Assembly: GCA_029204225.1 (NCBI GenBank)
Contig: CM055094.1
Location: 32,103,841-32,167,840 of the forward strand
DNA length: 64,000 nt
DNA from: Diphasiastrum complanatum
Taxonomy: Eukaryota > Streptophyta > Lycopodiopsida > Lycopodiales > Lycopodiaceae
Direction: 5' to 3'
The notes beneath the pieces were generated by a model that was not told where the DNA came from, did no database searches, and saw only the letters and a program-made list of their open reading frames with translations. Shown here piece by piece: positions 1-12,465 of this stretch (its first letter is position 1; the number at the start of each line of letters is the position of its first letter). A program made the position numbers and the translations under genes.

Positions 1-2340
1 CGTGGGGAGAAAAAAAAAGAAGTACACATTATGTCCTTATGAATGTGCCTTGGTTATCTAATTATAGCATTTTACAAGTTATAAGCCTAAATAACTTGTA
101 ATACATGACACTTGTACTCTTTGTGTATAGTCAGTTTTATTCAACTTAAAAGACACACATAGAAATAATGCTTGCACAAAAACTTATTATTATAATTCCA
201 TCATGTAATATTTGTTGCTACCATTAACTTACATGTCAATGTCATAGAATTATGTGTTCATACGTTTCTTTGACGAGATTTGTTTGGCACAACCACTTTG
301 AAACATATGCATAAAATAAGTAACAAGAGGTTGTAACAAAAAGATCTTGTCATGCTTTGCTAGACCACATTTAAAAATTTCTATAATGCTGTAAATGTTT
401 TCTAATTTAAAGAAAATAGGAAACATTAACAAACCTTGAGATTACCTATTCTTTTACTATTTTGAAAACTAATACTGTAGTTAATTGTAGATACTTCATT
501 TTTCTAGAATAAATGCAATTTTACACCAAGCCTATTACACTTTTGAGTTATCATGGCCTATGGGTAAATTGTAGGAACATTCAACCGTGCTGCTTAATAT
601 TGTCGTAGAAAGATCATCAATGTTGTTTGATCTCTACCCTACTAACTTTGGGCAAGATTTCTTATGATATGACTGAAACACTTTTTCATTAGATAGACTC
701 ATGAATAGCTAACATTTTGTGACGATTCTACTACAAATGTACATTTGTGAATAATTTTTAGTATTAATGCAAGAGAAAAGAAATAATAACAATCACATGG
801 TTTCATATTTAAACCATTTTCGATTAGTCATAATGTGTTTAATGTAGTTTAAATGTATATGTAAACCACAAAACTACCATACAATGCATACAATGTCGAT
901 CAATTATACTCTTTGAATTCTTTTGATGATTACATCTCTTATCAACACATTATGTTACTTGTAATATTCAAGTTAAGAGGAGTTGTGTTATGTGGAGCAA
1001 AATTGGAAAGGTCATTGTACATGGAGCATTATATGATGAATTTGTATCCATTAGCTACCACAAGAAAGTGTTAGATTTCCTTTATAGCATCACTATACAA
1101 TTTACTTATTATGTTATGTTTTTGTGGTTTTTTTAAAGTGGTACCTATAAAATAACAACTACAATATAATCTCAATAGAGAATTAAGAATAATTTAGCTT
1201 ACAATGGGTGCTCAAATATAATTTTCCTATAAAAATAAATAATATCAATACCATAACATAAATAATGGTGAAATATAGTCATAAACACAAGAGGACTAGA
1301 TGCATTGTCGGTTCATGGCTTTTATTGCTAGACTTCTAGCTCACCATGTACTTTATATATTTCAAAACATTGCTCTATTTTAGTGGGATTAAACTACTCG
1401 TCATATATTTAAAAGTCCCTACAATAGTTGCAATGATTCAACTGAAGAACCAAAAACATTTATCTAGGTGAGAGGAACATGCTTTTGTCATAAAAATTAA
1501 CATAGTCCTTCATTATCATCAAAATAGCTCTTTTGAGTGACATTAGGTCCTTCTGTATTAGGAAGTATCCAATTTCGTCAATCCACATTTGCCACAATTT
1601 TAAGCATTTGTTAGAAATTGCAAGCAACCCAAGTGGCATACAATAGAATCATCAAGCAACATATTATCTAAAGATCAAAATAGTCTTATTGTGTGAAACC
1701 ACCTCTCAAATTGATCATTGATAGAAGAGATGAGCTATAATTTCTTTATGCTCTTTGCATCAAGGAATGGGAAGTGTCCTTTTGTAATTTGATTTCCATA
1801 CATAAGGCGTGCTCAATAACTTTTGTGAGTACTTTGTACTTATCCGTTTTACTTATACTGAATGTTTAGACTATTTTCTCCACTTTAGCACACTCATTTC
1901 AATCCCTTTGATGATTGTACTAGATAAAAGTGCATCTTAACTCATACATATGTACATTTGAATATGCCATGTTTGAATATTTTCCCATGCTATGTGCATC
2001 TCACAATTATTTCTTTAAGCATTCTCCTCTATCTTGTTGTCTAAGTTGAATATCATGAAGTTTAGAAAATTTAAGAGCACTATGTGATCTTTGTAATGTA
2101 GTTCACAAAAATATGCATCTCTTTGGCAAAGTTATTTAGACCCACCTTATAATTCTTGTATTGGCGATGTTTCTTATCTCTTTTCTTTAAAGTGCTTCCC
2201 ATAAGATGTCATTCAACTTCACGACAATGTTGAAACTCTATACGAGTTTCTCAATGGGATCTTGGTGGTTAAAATGTCTCATACTATGATGTTTCTTATT
2301 TTGCGTAGTGCTTTGGTGAGTAAATTTGGAATTTGTGGTT
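1..2340. other. AT-rich stretch without recognisable genes
   Basis: No ORF with recognisable protein content, no RNA gene and no clear repeat structure were seen on either strand. The longest reading frame (about 60 codons, minus strand near 250-432) has no family motifs. The base composition is AT-rich intergenic DNA, possibly very old transposon sequence decayed beyond recognition. Confidence 0.6.
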
Positions 2341-2879
2341 TGTCCCGCTTGTAATTAGCCCATGTATCCAATAAGATGTAATGTTAAATATAGCCATGGT
2401 GCTAAATAAGAATAGACTTAGTCAATAAGATACTTAATAAGGTGACTTGAATAGTCGGACTATATTTGTAAATAGCAAGAGTTGTAATATGATTATAATG
2501 CACAATATAGCCAAATAAGGTCCCAAATTCATACGACAAGCACAAAGGAGCACTATAAATAGCTGAGGTCACACTAATTTAGAGGATATTCTACATTTGT
2601 CTAAATTGAATCTTCTTTGCAATTTGGACTTTCTTTTGAAAGCTTTCTTGAAGTTATTAGTTCATTTGCCTACCTTCACATGAGAGCTTCATTGTGCTCT
2701 AGTTTAAGGTCGTGGTTTGATGAATGACCTATAATGGACACAATATATCTTCTTTGCCTAATTTGGTGAAGATTTTTTTACTTTGTCTAATTCTAATTGA
2801 TTTCTTGATTTTCTTGCTTTCACCATGCTCGTTTGACATAAAAGAATGGACTAAATGCTAGAATAGTAAGGTTGGCACA
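2341..2879 (+). repeat. Probable LTR of a decayed Ty1/copia element
   Basis: The segment opens with TG and closes with CA and sits directly upstream of a primer-binding-like site. It has a TATA-type sequence (CTATAAAT near 2553-2560) about 325 bases before its end, as expected of an LTR promoter. No second copy was seen in the window, so the left boundary is uncertain. It could be a 5' LTR of a gutted element or a solo LTR with a little internal leader. The 750 bases that follow hold no coding sequence in this orientation. Confidence 0.4.
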
Positions 2880-2889
2880 TGAAATTTTT

Positions 2890-2901
2890 TGGTATTAGAG
2901 C
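2890..2901 (+). other. Retrotransposon primer-binding site (initiator tRNA-Met type)
   Basis: TGGTATTAGAGC differs by one base from the TGGTATCAGAGC typical of plant Ty1/copia elements, which pairs with the 3' end of initiator tRNA-Met. It lies 10 bases after the proposed LTR end at 2879. Confidence 0.55.
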
Positions 2902-3654
2902 ATTAGATCCTTTTTCCAGATTTGGTGGTTTTTCTTGAAGTTTCAAAGGACTTTCTAGTCACTAGTTAGCTAGTTTTTTTTATTTTTTTATTTTAAGATT
3001 GCTTCGATTGAATCTTAGGACTATTAATAGTTTTTTTTAGGTGTAATTTATTGTTTTAGATTAGTTTTCCTGAAAACTATTAATAGTTTTTCTCTATCTT
3101 AGGACTATTAATAATTTTTTTCTAATTGAAAGTATTATTACAAAGTTATGGCCATTTTAGTGAACTCATTCCAATTTTAGTTAATTATAATTTTGCTATA
3201 TGTTTTTCTATAATTTTGGCTATACTTTTGGTTAGAGTTGTCAAATTTGAGATTGTGGACTGGTAGACTTTCTCTTAGCTACAATTTGCATGAATTTTCA
3301 CTCAATTTAGCTAAGATTTGATTATTTTAAGAATCTCGTTGTGAAAGTACTTTTTGTCAGAAAAATCTAGAGGTCTCTTGGTAAAGTGGGAGAGACAAAG
3401 TGTGAAGAGAAATATTCCAAAACTAGATATTTGGCATGAACCAAAATTTGAAACCAATTTTTTGATACCTAGTGGGAATATGAAAAATAGTGATAAAATT
3501 ATCTTGAATTGCCTCTAAACTTAAGACAATTTCAGTAAATATTTTAAATTTAAAATCTAATAAAAATAAGAACGAAAAAATTTCACTTACTGATAACAGA
3601 TTTGTAGAGAGTTTAGGAATATATAAAACTTTTAACAGTAGTTTGAATTGATCA
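2902..3654. other. Non-coding leader-like stretch
   Basis: T-rich sequence following the primer-binding-like site. It contains repeats of ACTATTAATAGTTTTT near 3022-3116 but no coding sequence. It may be the untranslated leader of the element starting at 2341. Confidence 0.4.
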
Positions 3655-3823
3655 TGCTAGAATTGCAATCTTACAGTTTCTTCACCATTAATAGTGTGAG
3701 TGCTATTGTCACCAAGATGAACATACTTTTTTGTGATGTAAGTATCGGAATTGAAGATCTCACGTTGATTGGTCATGTGTTGAGTAGCTCCAGAATCCAG
3801 AAACCAAGAATCATCCAAAACTA
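3655..3823 (-). pseudogene. Ty1/copia aspartic protease fragment
   Basis: Read on the minus strand, about 55 codons are open and contain the copia retropepsin signature: WFLDSGATQHMT, with the catalytic Asp in DSG. A segment ending near the motif HTINGEETV follows, then a stop. Copia proteases normally sit between the CCHC zinc knuckle of gag and the integrase. Neither flank is recognisable here, so this is an isolated scrap. Its orientation is opposite to the LTR and primer site at 2341-2901, so the two belong to different insertions. Confidence 0.75.
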
Positions 3824-4234
3824 GAATGCTCAAGAGAGTTCATGCTTGAAAGCTTGATAGAGAGCCAACTACAATTTCAATATTTCTGATCGTGATAACG
3901 ATATGCTTGACCAAAGCACTAGAAGCGTTGTGTATAATATCCTCTTCAATTGTGAAATGTATGAATAGCTTATTTATACTAAGAAATTAGGTCATCAAAC
4001 GTGGCTGCCAGGTGGCTGGAGTCTATTGGCATTCATCCAGTTCTTCGCAGAAGCTGATTGCTGATAAGCGGTGACAATTGGTCGTAACCAGTCTGTCTGC
4101 ATAAATGAACGTAAACTGTCACTCTGCGGAAATGAACATAAACTGCCACAGGTGAAAAATGCAACAGTGTCACAAAATCTCATTTTCTGAGTATTGGGGT
4201 AGCCCCACACTTTGTTACTCAAAATTCATGACAA

Positions 4235-4510
4235 ATGCAAAAAAAGCTACACTGCATTTTTACTCAAAATGCGAACAATCCGACAATTGTCTTTAAAATG
4301 GATTTTGGTCACAATGTCGCATTTTTTCCAAAGGTGCAAAAAATGCGAAAAACCCGATAGTGCCTTTAAATTGAATTTTGGTCACAATGTCGCATTTTTT
4401 TCGAAGGTGCGAAAAATGCAAAAAATTCGACAGTGCCTTTAAAGGATTTGGGTCACAGTGTTGCATTTTTTTCGAAAGTGCGAAAAAGACGACAATACCT
4501 TAAAACGAAA
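4235..4510. repeat. Tandem repeat, about 72 bp, roughly three copies
   Basis: The segment GTCACAATGTCGCATTTTTT recurs at 4308, 4381 and, diverged, 4452, giving periods of 73 and 71 bases. Each unit also carries a GACAGTGCCTTTAAA-like block. A related but shuffled sequence lies near 15485-15570. The repeat creates a spurious short ORF with a repeating peptide. Confidence 0.75.
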
Positions 4511-4515
4511 ATGTT

Positions 4516-6320
4516 TCAGACAGAACCACATTGGACTGAGGAAGCCCTATAGGCTTTCCATAAGCTTAAAGATGCATTGGCCTCAGTGCCAATATTACGT
4601 CCACCCAATTGGTCCATGAGTTTCATGTGCATACGGATGCATCGAAGTATTCAGCGGGAGCTATCTTAACCCAGCCAAGAGAACACAAAAATGATTTACC
4701 AATCCGATTTGCAAGCCGTCAGCTCAGTGATTCAGAGGTAAATTATTCGACAATGGAACGAGAGGCACTGGCCATGATTTACTCGGTTAAGAAGTTTCGG
4801 CATTATTTGATGGCCACACATTTTGCCTTTTATACGGACCATCAACCCTTGATATATCTTGTTAATAAAACTTGCAACACAGGGAATATCACTCATTGGT
4901 TAATTCTGTTGTTGGAGTTTGATTTTAGAATAGTGGTTCGCAAGGGAAAGCAGCATAATATGGTGGATCATGTGTCGCGAATCAAGGGAAAGGAAATTGT
5001 AGTCCTACCTAATGATGGGCTACTTGATGCTACCTTATTTTATATTGATACTGTACCAGAATGGGCCACATATATAGTTTAATATTTAATGTGGGGCCAA
5101 CTGGATAAATCTTTACCCAAGGTGGAACAACGAAAATTGATTCTAAAATCTAGACCTTATCAGCTAATTGTTGGCCACAGTTGTATTGAAGAGGACCAAA
5201 TGGTATTCTTTGAAGGTGTATTCTTCCACACGAGGCCACCCAAATCATTTCAATTTCACATGAGGGCATGGGTGGTGGTCATTTTGCATCTGACATTACA
5301 ATTCGCAAGATCCTACAATCAGGATGCTGGTGGCCAACGATTCACAAGGATACATATGAATATTTGAAGAAATGTGATGTGTGCCAAAGAGCTAGGAGGC
5401 CGACAAGGCTAAACTATGATCTTTTACATCCAGTTCTAGATCAAGCACCATTTGAGAATTGGGGATTGGACTACATCGGTCTAATTCATCATGCCACAAG
5501 AAGTTCACAAGCACAATAGATTATCGTGGCAACAGACTACCTCACCAAGTGGGTTGAAGCCAAGGCATTGCGAATAGCTGACGCTCGAGCAACTACCAAG
5601 TTTCTATATGAGAATATTATTGTGTGCTTTGGGTGCCCGATGGAGATAGTCAGCGATCGCGGAAGCCATTTCGTCAACGAGACCATCAAGGTCCTATTGG
5701 AGAAATTTTTCGTGATCCATAGATTTACCACGCCTTATTATCCTCGTGGTAATGGATAGGGAGAATCATCCAATAACATCCTATGTAGCTTACTCATGAA
5801 AACAGTCGAAGCTAGCAGATCTGATTGGGAGCATAAGTTACATGCTGCTCTGTGGGCATTCAGAATAGCTTACAAAGAAAGCACTGACCGCACGCCATTT
5901 TAGTTGGTCTATGGTCACAAGATGCAGTAATGCCGGTGGAGTAGTTCTAGTGGAGTTTTTGGTACCCTCATTGAGAATTGCCACAATGCAATGTCTTGAT
6001 GAATCCAAATATCTGCAATTACGCCATGAAGCACTACATAAAGACATGCTTACTAGTTGTGCATGCATTGGAAGCTAAGAAGGAACGACGCAAAGCATGG
6101 CATGATTGCTGGTTGCACAAGAAATATCTTCGATCTAGAGATCTGGTCCTCATGTATAAAACCAAGGCGATCAAGGGGAAGTTGAAGTTCACAAGCGAAG
6201 GCCCGTTCCGAATAAAGGAGATCCTCAACCATGGAGTTGTGACTCGAGCAGTTAGATGGGACACCATTCGACATGCCCATCAATGGTAGCCGGTTGCACA
6301 AGTATTGGCCACCACAGTGA
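4516..6320 (+). pseudogene. Ty3/gypsy pol relic: RNase H and integrase
   Basis: This is the 3' half of a gypsy polyprotein, broken by frameshifts and stops. It starts in the RT thumb/RNase H region. Recognisable parts in order: the RNase H motifs HTDASKYSAGAIL and YTDHQPL; an integrase zinc finger with GGHF...H and CDVCQ near 5270-5390; the integrase core with first Asp in WGLDYIGL, second Asp in SDRGSHF and a Glu in GESSN after a stop; and the integrase C-terminus with SRDLVLMYKTKA and MPINGSRLHKYWPP ending at a stop at 6318-6320. In-frame TAG codons lie at 4550, 5517, 5757 and 5901, at positions where relatives have Gln. Gag, protease and most of the reverse transcriptase are missing on the left, where the relic abuts the tandem repeat. 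Confidence 0.9.
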
Positions 6321-6375
6321 AACTGATCAAGGATGGTGATGACAAGTCACTAATATTCTATCTTTAAGGTCATCA

Positions 6376-6490
6376 CAGCCAGATCTAGAGAAATCTAGTC
6401 AGATCAAGCCAAATCTATCAAGATCCAACAAGATCTGAATAGATCCAACAGCATCTGACAGCATCCAACAAGATCCAAGTGAGTTCTAGA
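6376..6490. repeat. Degenerate short repeats of AGATCCAACA type
   Basis: Variants of AGATCCAACAAGATCTGA recur head to tail downstream of the integrase stop. They look like a decayed minisatellite in the untranslated part of the gypsy element. Confidence 0.5.
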
Positions 6491-7498
6491 TCTAGATAGG
6501 ATCAACCGGAAAGCAAATCATTAGATTACATCATTCAGCCTCCATTTTTTGCAAATTAGAGATATCAAACTCAAGAAAATGCAACAAAATAAGGGCAAAA
6601 TCTTAAACTGATGGATTAGCTACCAAATGTCCATCAAAATTCCCAGAGAACTCTTCAAGTCACATCTGACCTGGATGCAATGGTATACCAATCTACAAGA
6701 GTTAAGGATCAAAGAATCTTAAGATCTCGTAAAAAAAAACACTAAAAAAGAGCACTTTTTCATGTTTTTTGGAGATTCCTTGGGAGTTAACTCTTGAAAC
6801 TTTGACAGTCACTAGATTTGACCTAGATGCACCTATGAAAACCTCTGCAAGAGTTACTGATGGAAAAATCATCAATTTTGAGTGCTTTTGAGAGTTCAGG
6901 AGGGCAGAATCTTCAGAACCTTCGTAGAGCATCAAGATCAGCAAACCAACCTTCACAAGGGGCATAAATGAAATTAGAGTGGTGAAACTAGCCTAGCTAC
7001 AGGGTTTGATCTTGAAGATCTAATATCTTGAGCAATTTGTGCAAGAGATCACTTACTATGAGGGTTGAACTCTCGCGAACCTTTGCAAGAAGGTCAAATC
7101 ACCTTCTGAACCTTCGTAGACTTCTTTGAGGTCTTAGAATATTGTGAAGAAGGTCCCTGAAAAAATTTGGTTGGAATTGAGCTAGGGAAAGTGCATTTCA
7201 CCTAATATACACTCTAAATTTTGCTATATAAGGGCAGAATTCTAGTCATTTGTCAGTTCACTCAGCAAAGCTCTGCCGAATTTTAATCCAAAATTTTCTA
7301 GTTATCCAATTGTGACGAAACTTCCCACAAGCCTTCATATGCACTCATAGCTATCAGATTCACACTAAGTACCAGCGTTGTCACCATTATCTTCACAATT
7401 TCAACATTTTTCTAGTTTTTAAGCCTTTTTACTGTTTTAACTATCTTTTCTATTTTTACGTGACTTTCTGCAATTCTTTATTTACTACGTTAACAAAC
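6491..7498. other. Non-coding interval inside the gypsy relic
   Basis: No coding sequence recognised. It lies between the integrase stop and the next coding-like block, and is presumably internal sequence of the same element. Confidence 0.4.
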
Positions 7499-9550
7499 CA
7501 CGTCCTCCATCCGCCAACGTGACTTTCTCATGTTCGACTGACAAAACCGGCACCAAGCAGATCATCACCCACGAGATACCTTCTGCCACCCTGATCTGGC
7601 CCCTGCCGTTTGCTTCCTTGATCCAACCTGGGCTTCATACTACTAGCCCTCTTCTTCAAGCAATGGGATTTTTCCCACCGCTTTTCTCCTCTGACATAAA
7701 CATGGGGCTAGTTCTCCATGCCTATGCAACTTGGGATGCGTCGAAGTTGTGTTTCCACATCCTATACCAAGGTACTACATACAAGGTACAAATCAACGCT
7801 AACTTCATGGTCACCGTTGGCATAGTGTCCAGTGATCACTAGCCCATCTCCCATCACCAAGCCAAAACCTCATCAAGCCATTCGTAACCAAGACTGGTCC
7901 TGAAATCCCAGTCCAAACTAACAACAGATACTTGATAGAGGCTATCAACGATCATGTAATCCAAGCAGTTCTTGCTGAACAAATTTCTAGTTGTTTCAAC
8001 TTTCCGCAAGGACCACATTCAGTCCAAGCTGCTCAGCTAGATCGTGAAATCTTTCATAGAATTCTTGAGCCCTCGGTGATGCCATACGACTGGCATACCT
8101 TCCTGCTCCATGAGCTTTCCATCGTCATAAAACCTAACACGCTTGACCATATTGAAGCATGACCCCTGATGTGTAACTTTGCCTGTGCGCTTCTTGAGGA
8201 GAAGGTGCGCAGGTTTAACTGATCCTCAGTTTTGTCTGCCACCATCCCACACACTTCATTGTACCCACCTTCTGACGCTTTCATCTCCCATCAATCTACA
8301 CTTACTAACAATTCCCAATTGTCCCCTGGCATGAATGGACAAAAGAAAATCTTGAAGCTGCAGCAAAAAGAAGATGGCCAAAATCAGTATATCCAAAGCC
8401 TCTTGAAGGCAGTGACAAATCCTTCTGCTAAGGTCCAAGAGCTTCAGACAGAAACCACACAATAGCTTGCCCCCATCCAGACACAACTTCAAATCTATGA
8501 GACGGAAAATACTCGTCTGGGAGTGGAGGTGCAAGCATTGCAGAATGAAAAGACTGCTTGGCTAGCCCAACCAGCACCTGATACTAGGCCACTCTCTCAG
8601 ATTGAAATGAGCCTACTCGGACATCAGGTATACAGTCTAACCTTGAATAACTACCAGGCGGAATTCGACAAATATAGAGCAAGTGCCAATCAGGAGTTGG
8701 CCTAGGCCAAGCACGTCCTCAAGGCCTACCAGAAGTTCATGGAGCAGAAACCTCAACCAGCCCCAGTGGCAATTCTAGCACCATCTGTCTTTGATGCTGC
8801 ACAGGCCGGCTCCAGCCAAGATAAAGGAAAACAAGCAGTAGGGGTAAGCACTCCAGACCACGTCTTAGGCGCACAAGATCAGGGGCCCTAGAATACCATA
8901 GGAGCCGGCAAGATATAGGCCCAGATACAATCCAGACACCAGCCTCATCCTCGTAGGGCTCAAGATCAATCTCCGCCAGCCGCGCATTCAAAAAGCCAAC
9001 CTCGATAGAGAACAAAATCAATTCCTATCTGGCACAGTTCCCACATGATAGCTCTCACGACGGTTGACAACTATCACCAACGATAAAGGAGATCAAGGGC
9101 AACGAGTTGGCCTAGATTCCCACCTTAGGAGCTTAGCCAGAATGGAGAAAACGACTGTTTGAATGGGACCCTACGGCCATCAGGGCAGACTCACCAGTCC
9201 TAGTTAGTTGCAAGCCAACGCCCACTACCTCCCCTATCCACGTCGATCTAAATGGGTGGAGTGTGACACCCCTAGATAAAATCACAATCCATACCAAAAA
9301 TTGGCCAAGAATTGAATCACAGTACGGGTGGAAAACGAATGTAGATGCCAAGAGGGCTCTGGTTCAATTTTCACAACAATTTCTCACCTATCCAGATCCC
9401 ATAGTCCGCGCGGCTGCAACATGTGCCCGAGACTTAGAATATCTGATGGGCGTCCCCACCAAATGGGACGATTTTTTCTCGGCAGTTTGTTTTGACCCCA
9501 ATACCGCCCTGGTTTCTGAAAAAGTTGAAGACCAACTACCAATGGCGTGA
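7499..9550 (+). pseudogene. Extra 3' coding region of the gypsy element, unknown function
   Basis: This block is more GC-rich than its surroundings and is open over long stretches, interrupted by TAG stops (8463, 8703, 8889, 9113, 9134) and some frameshifts. From 8232 to about 8900 one frame runs through these stops and predicts a Gln/Lys/Glu-rich coiled-coil segment, then a Pro/Gln/Ser-rich linker. A second block from about 9113 to 9550 predicts a Trp-containing domain (motifs PEWRKRLFEWDP, WDDFFSAVCFDP). A first block at 7519-7842 is separate in frame. No known domain was recognised. It sits after integrase and before an LTR, where some plant gypsy lineages carry an additional, sometimes env-like, ORF. 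The position fits that class; the function is unknown. Confidence 0.6.
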
Positions 9551-9796
9551 GTTTACTATAGAGTGGGCATGCTCGATGATCCCTAGCCAAGCAGATTCCA
9601 ATAGTGGATCGACCAGGCATGGCTTACAGGTGTACATAAGTCGTTCCATCTTCATAAACCCAAGAGAAAAATCTAGCACATCTAGAATTCATGGAAGACG
9701 TCACTAGATATCTCATCCACTAAGGGCGCACCAGGTGCACCTTGTACTAAACCGACAGAGTGCCGAGGAACCGGCACTACTTCAGGTCGTGGGTCC

Positions 9797-10376
9797 TATT
9801 GGGGGTATTCCCAACATTCTGCAAATAAATAAAATTGAAAGGTAGAAATAGTTGCAAGGGTCATGGCATCTTGTGTGTATAAGCCCATGGCCCAATGAGC
9901 ACACAAGTTGAGTTGCAAATAGAATAATGTACTTGGGCCTTTTTGTAATTAAAATAAAACTTGAGGCCACAATGTCAAGTTTGTAGACTTAGAGAAAAAC
10001 TTTCTTAAGTTGGGTCCAATTTAGGACTCACATGAATCAAGTGAAATCCAATGTACTTTTTTAGGACCCTTGGATTAAGTTGGGTCCAAAATGAATGGAC
10101 AAGATTAGTGTACATATTATTAGAAGTAGCCAATAGGATTTTGGGGCAAGGGCCTTTCCCATTGATAAAAAGGCACCTCTTGTACCATATTTACATGTTT
10201 AATGAGAAGGAGGAGACTCTACTATTTTGGAGAGCCAAAGCATCCTCATTTGCTAAGCACTCATGCTAATGCTATTGTTGTGTTTTCTATTTGCTTTCCA
10301 TTTCCTTGTTATTGTCTTAGTAGTTATGGTTTTTCCATTAGCATGCATCTTGACCATTTGAGCTACCCCCCCCCCC

Positions 10377-10424
<48 letters not shown>
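9797..10424 (+). repeat. LTR, probably the 3' LTR of the gypsy relic, truncated
   Basis: The reverse complement of most of this segment matches 49150-49776, where a complete 820 bp LTR of the same family is present. Shared landmarks are the GGGGGTATT start, the GGGCCATGGGCTTA-type block, AAAAAGGCACC, TTTAATGAGAAGGAGGA and a pyrimidine tract. The canonical TGTTGG start has become TATTGG. Similarity stops after the CT repeat, so the right third is missing or replaced. It directly follows the extra ORF, which fits a 3' LTR, although no clear polypurine tract was seen before it. Confidence 0.65.
10366..10423. repeat. Poly-C / (CT)n microsatellite
   Basis: 22 C residues are followed by about 18 CT repeats. 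It arose inside the LTR at the place where the related LTR near 49200 has only an imperfect pyrimidine tract. Confidence 0.95.
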
Positions 10425-10425
<1 letters not shown>

Positions 10426-11714
10426 GAATGGTACGCAACTTCTTTATTCTACACTTGGTTCTTAATACTCTAAAAAGCTATATGACCCTTTGTGACTTTT
10501 GGAGGGAAATTTGAAAACCACCAAATGCATTGAAAGCCACTTCAACGGTCAAGATCATTGGAGTAATATCCTACGGACATGATCCTTTGCTTCTTGCACA
10601 CTCTTTTTGATTAGTTGTATCTACATAAAGAAGGAATGGGGTGCCGGCCCTCTCCATGCCCTCTCTCCTCTATTCTCTTCTTCTGCTTCTTGCTCTGGCA
10701 TACCAAAGGTTGCAGTGTGGAAGCCTACGTTACGACAATCAGAGAGCTAACTCTAGAATACTTTGGTAATTTGCCTTCATACTGGTTTACTTCTACTATG
10801 AACACTTCGATTGCAGAGGAAATGATAGATCTGATTGCAATCTTTGGCATTTTTGTTATATCTTTGAAAGTTCTGATGGCACACATGCAAGAGGTTTAAG
10901 TGTCCACTATGGCATGCATGATTGCATTGAATACTTGCTTCAAGCACACATTTGATAGAAGCTAGCGCTGGCTGTATTTGTATACATATATATGAAACAA
11001 ATTGATAGCAATGTAGACATATGGTAGCACTACCAAAACAGCTGCAAATTGCTGTTATAATTTCCATCTCTGTGAAGGTTACTACAGCGCGACCCCGGAA
11101 GAAGTTAATAGCGCTGCCAGCGCCGACTTATATGAGCAAAAAGCATTGTCCAGCACTAACAATTCTGATAAATACCAGAATTCGCTTTTATGACAGCGAC
11201 TTACTCAGTAGTTCTTCATAATCGCATGCATAGATTCGTTATTATAGAGACGGTTGATGGTAGAAATGATTCTAAATGAATGACATAAGTGTGTATATGT
11301 CTCATGATCAGTGAAGAACTATCTATGTAAATGGATAGGTGATAATGCTTACTGTTATCGTTGTCTCACACAGTTTTACAACATAGAAGAGCACAAAGGG
11401 TTTAGGTATACTTTAGTTGACAGCAAATATAAGGTACATATGACACTCATAACATCTATGCTCCATATTATTTTTTATGAAGAAGATCGTAAACCCATTC
11501 AGAAGCAACTATAAAATAATTGGACATGGATTTGCTCAAGAAGTCACGAGCACCGTACATCATCTGTCTACAGATAAGAGTGATGGGATGCCATTGTGCT
11601 CTTGTCATAGATTTTTCAAGTGTACTGTTCTTTGATCAATCTTGTGCAATCACAACACCTCAATAAGATCCTGTAGGGTGTGTGGTGAACTTCACATGGG
11701 CTAAACACTTCACA
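10425..11714. other. No gene seen; right end is probably a copia LTR
   Basis: Several short ORFs exist on both strands but none shows family motifs. The right end (TTCACA at 11709-11714) directly precedes a primer-binding site, so the last few hundred bases are probably a copia 5' LTR. A possible start is TGTGAAGG at 11071, giving matching TGTGAA/TTCACA ends, but no second LTR copy is available to test this. Confidence 0.4.
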
Positions 11715-11726
11715 TGGTATCAGAGC
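11715..11726 (+). other. Copia primer-binding site (initiator tRNA-Met)
   Basis: An exact TGGTATCAGAGC, the standard plant Ty1/copia primer-binding site, lies 750 bases upstream of the gag start at 12466. It places the 5' LTR end at 11714. Confidence 0.85.
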
Positions 11727-12465
11727 TTCATGCTTTGAAGAGGTGAGGGTGTACACATAAGATCTTCAGTGCTTTTGCTTGCAGGAACTCGGATTTGGGA
11801 GAGGGATTCAAACTCACTGAGAGACAAGCTATTTGTGGACCATAAGTGGATCAAAATGAGCCAAATCTGCTCCAACAGAGCCCTGTACGGACAGAGAGCT
11901 CACACGTGAGAAATCAGCCCTCATTAATTGAGTGCTACTTCTCTAGATTTGATCCAAATTTGATGTTCTATAGCTTGTTGGATAGGTATTGAAGAGTAGA
12001 ATGTGTTGCTTGTGTTTCTAGATCAATTTGATTTGTTTTTAGAAGAGTTTTAGGCAATCAGAGAGTTTGAGAGAGTACTCAACTCGTGGGATATGTGAAA
12101 GTGAGCACACATCAGTTCTTTTCACCATTTTCATCAATTTTCACTATCAATCAAGTAGAGTTAGATAGAACTGAGTGTTCTGAGGTCTTATACTTTTCAT
12201 TTCACACAAATTACTGTGTTTGAGTTTTTCAGTTCTTTGAACTCGTGGGAGAGATAGACTTCTTACTTGCATGTGCTTCTTTTTATTTACTGAAGCAAGA
12301 TCCAAATTCAAGATAGATTGATTTTATGTGTTGAGAATTTGTTCTCACATCTGTTGCTAGATTTCATAGGTTGGATCAACATCGGTGTTAGATCCTAGAT
12401 TGAGATAGTAAGCAACATCCTTTCAACTCCATTTTTTATCATTACTAGAATTTCTCATAAAGAAT

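Noticed and set aside
250-432. 60-codon minus-strand ORF
   Set aside because: Length expected by chance in AT-rich DNA and no recognisable motif.
4212-4442. 76-codon plus-strand ORF with a repeating peptide
   Set aside because: It is produced by the ~72 bp tandem repeat and has no independent coding evidence.
10202-10465. ORFs with poly-Pro/Ser-Leu or poly-Arg-Glu
   Set aside because: Translation of the poly-C/(CT)n microsatellite.
10615-11221. Overlapping ORFs of 66-96 codons on both strands
   Set aside because: No motif, no frame preference and no splice structure; probably chance.
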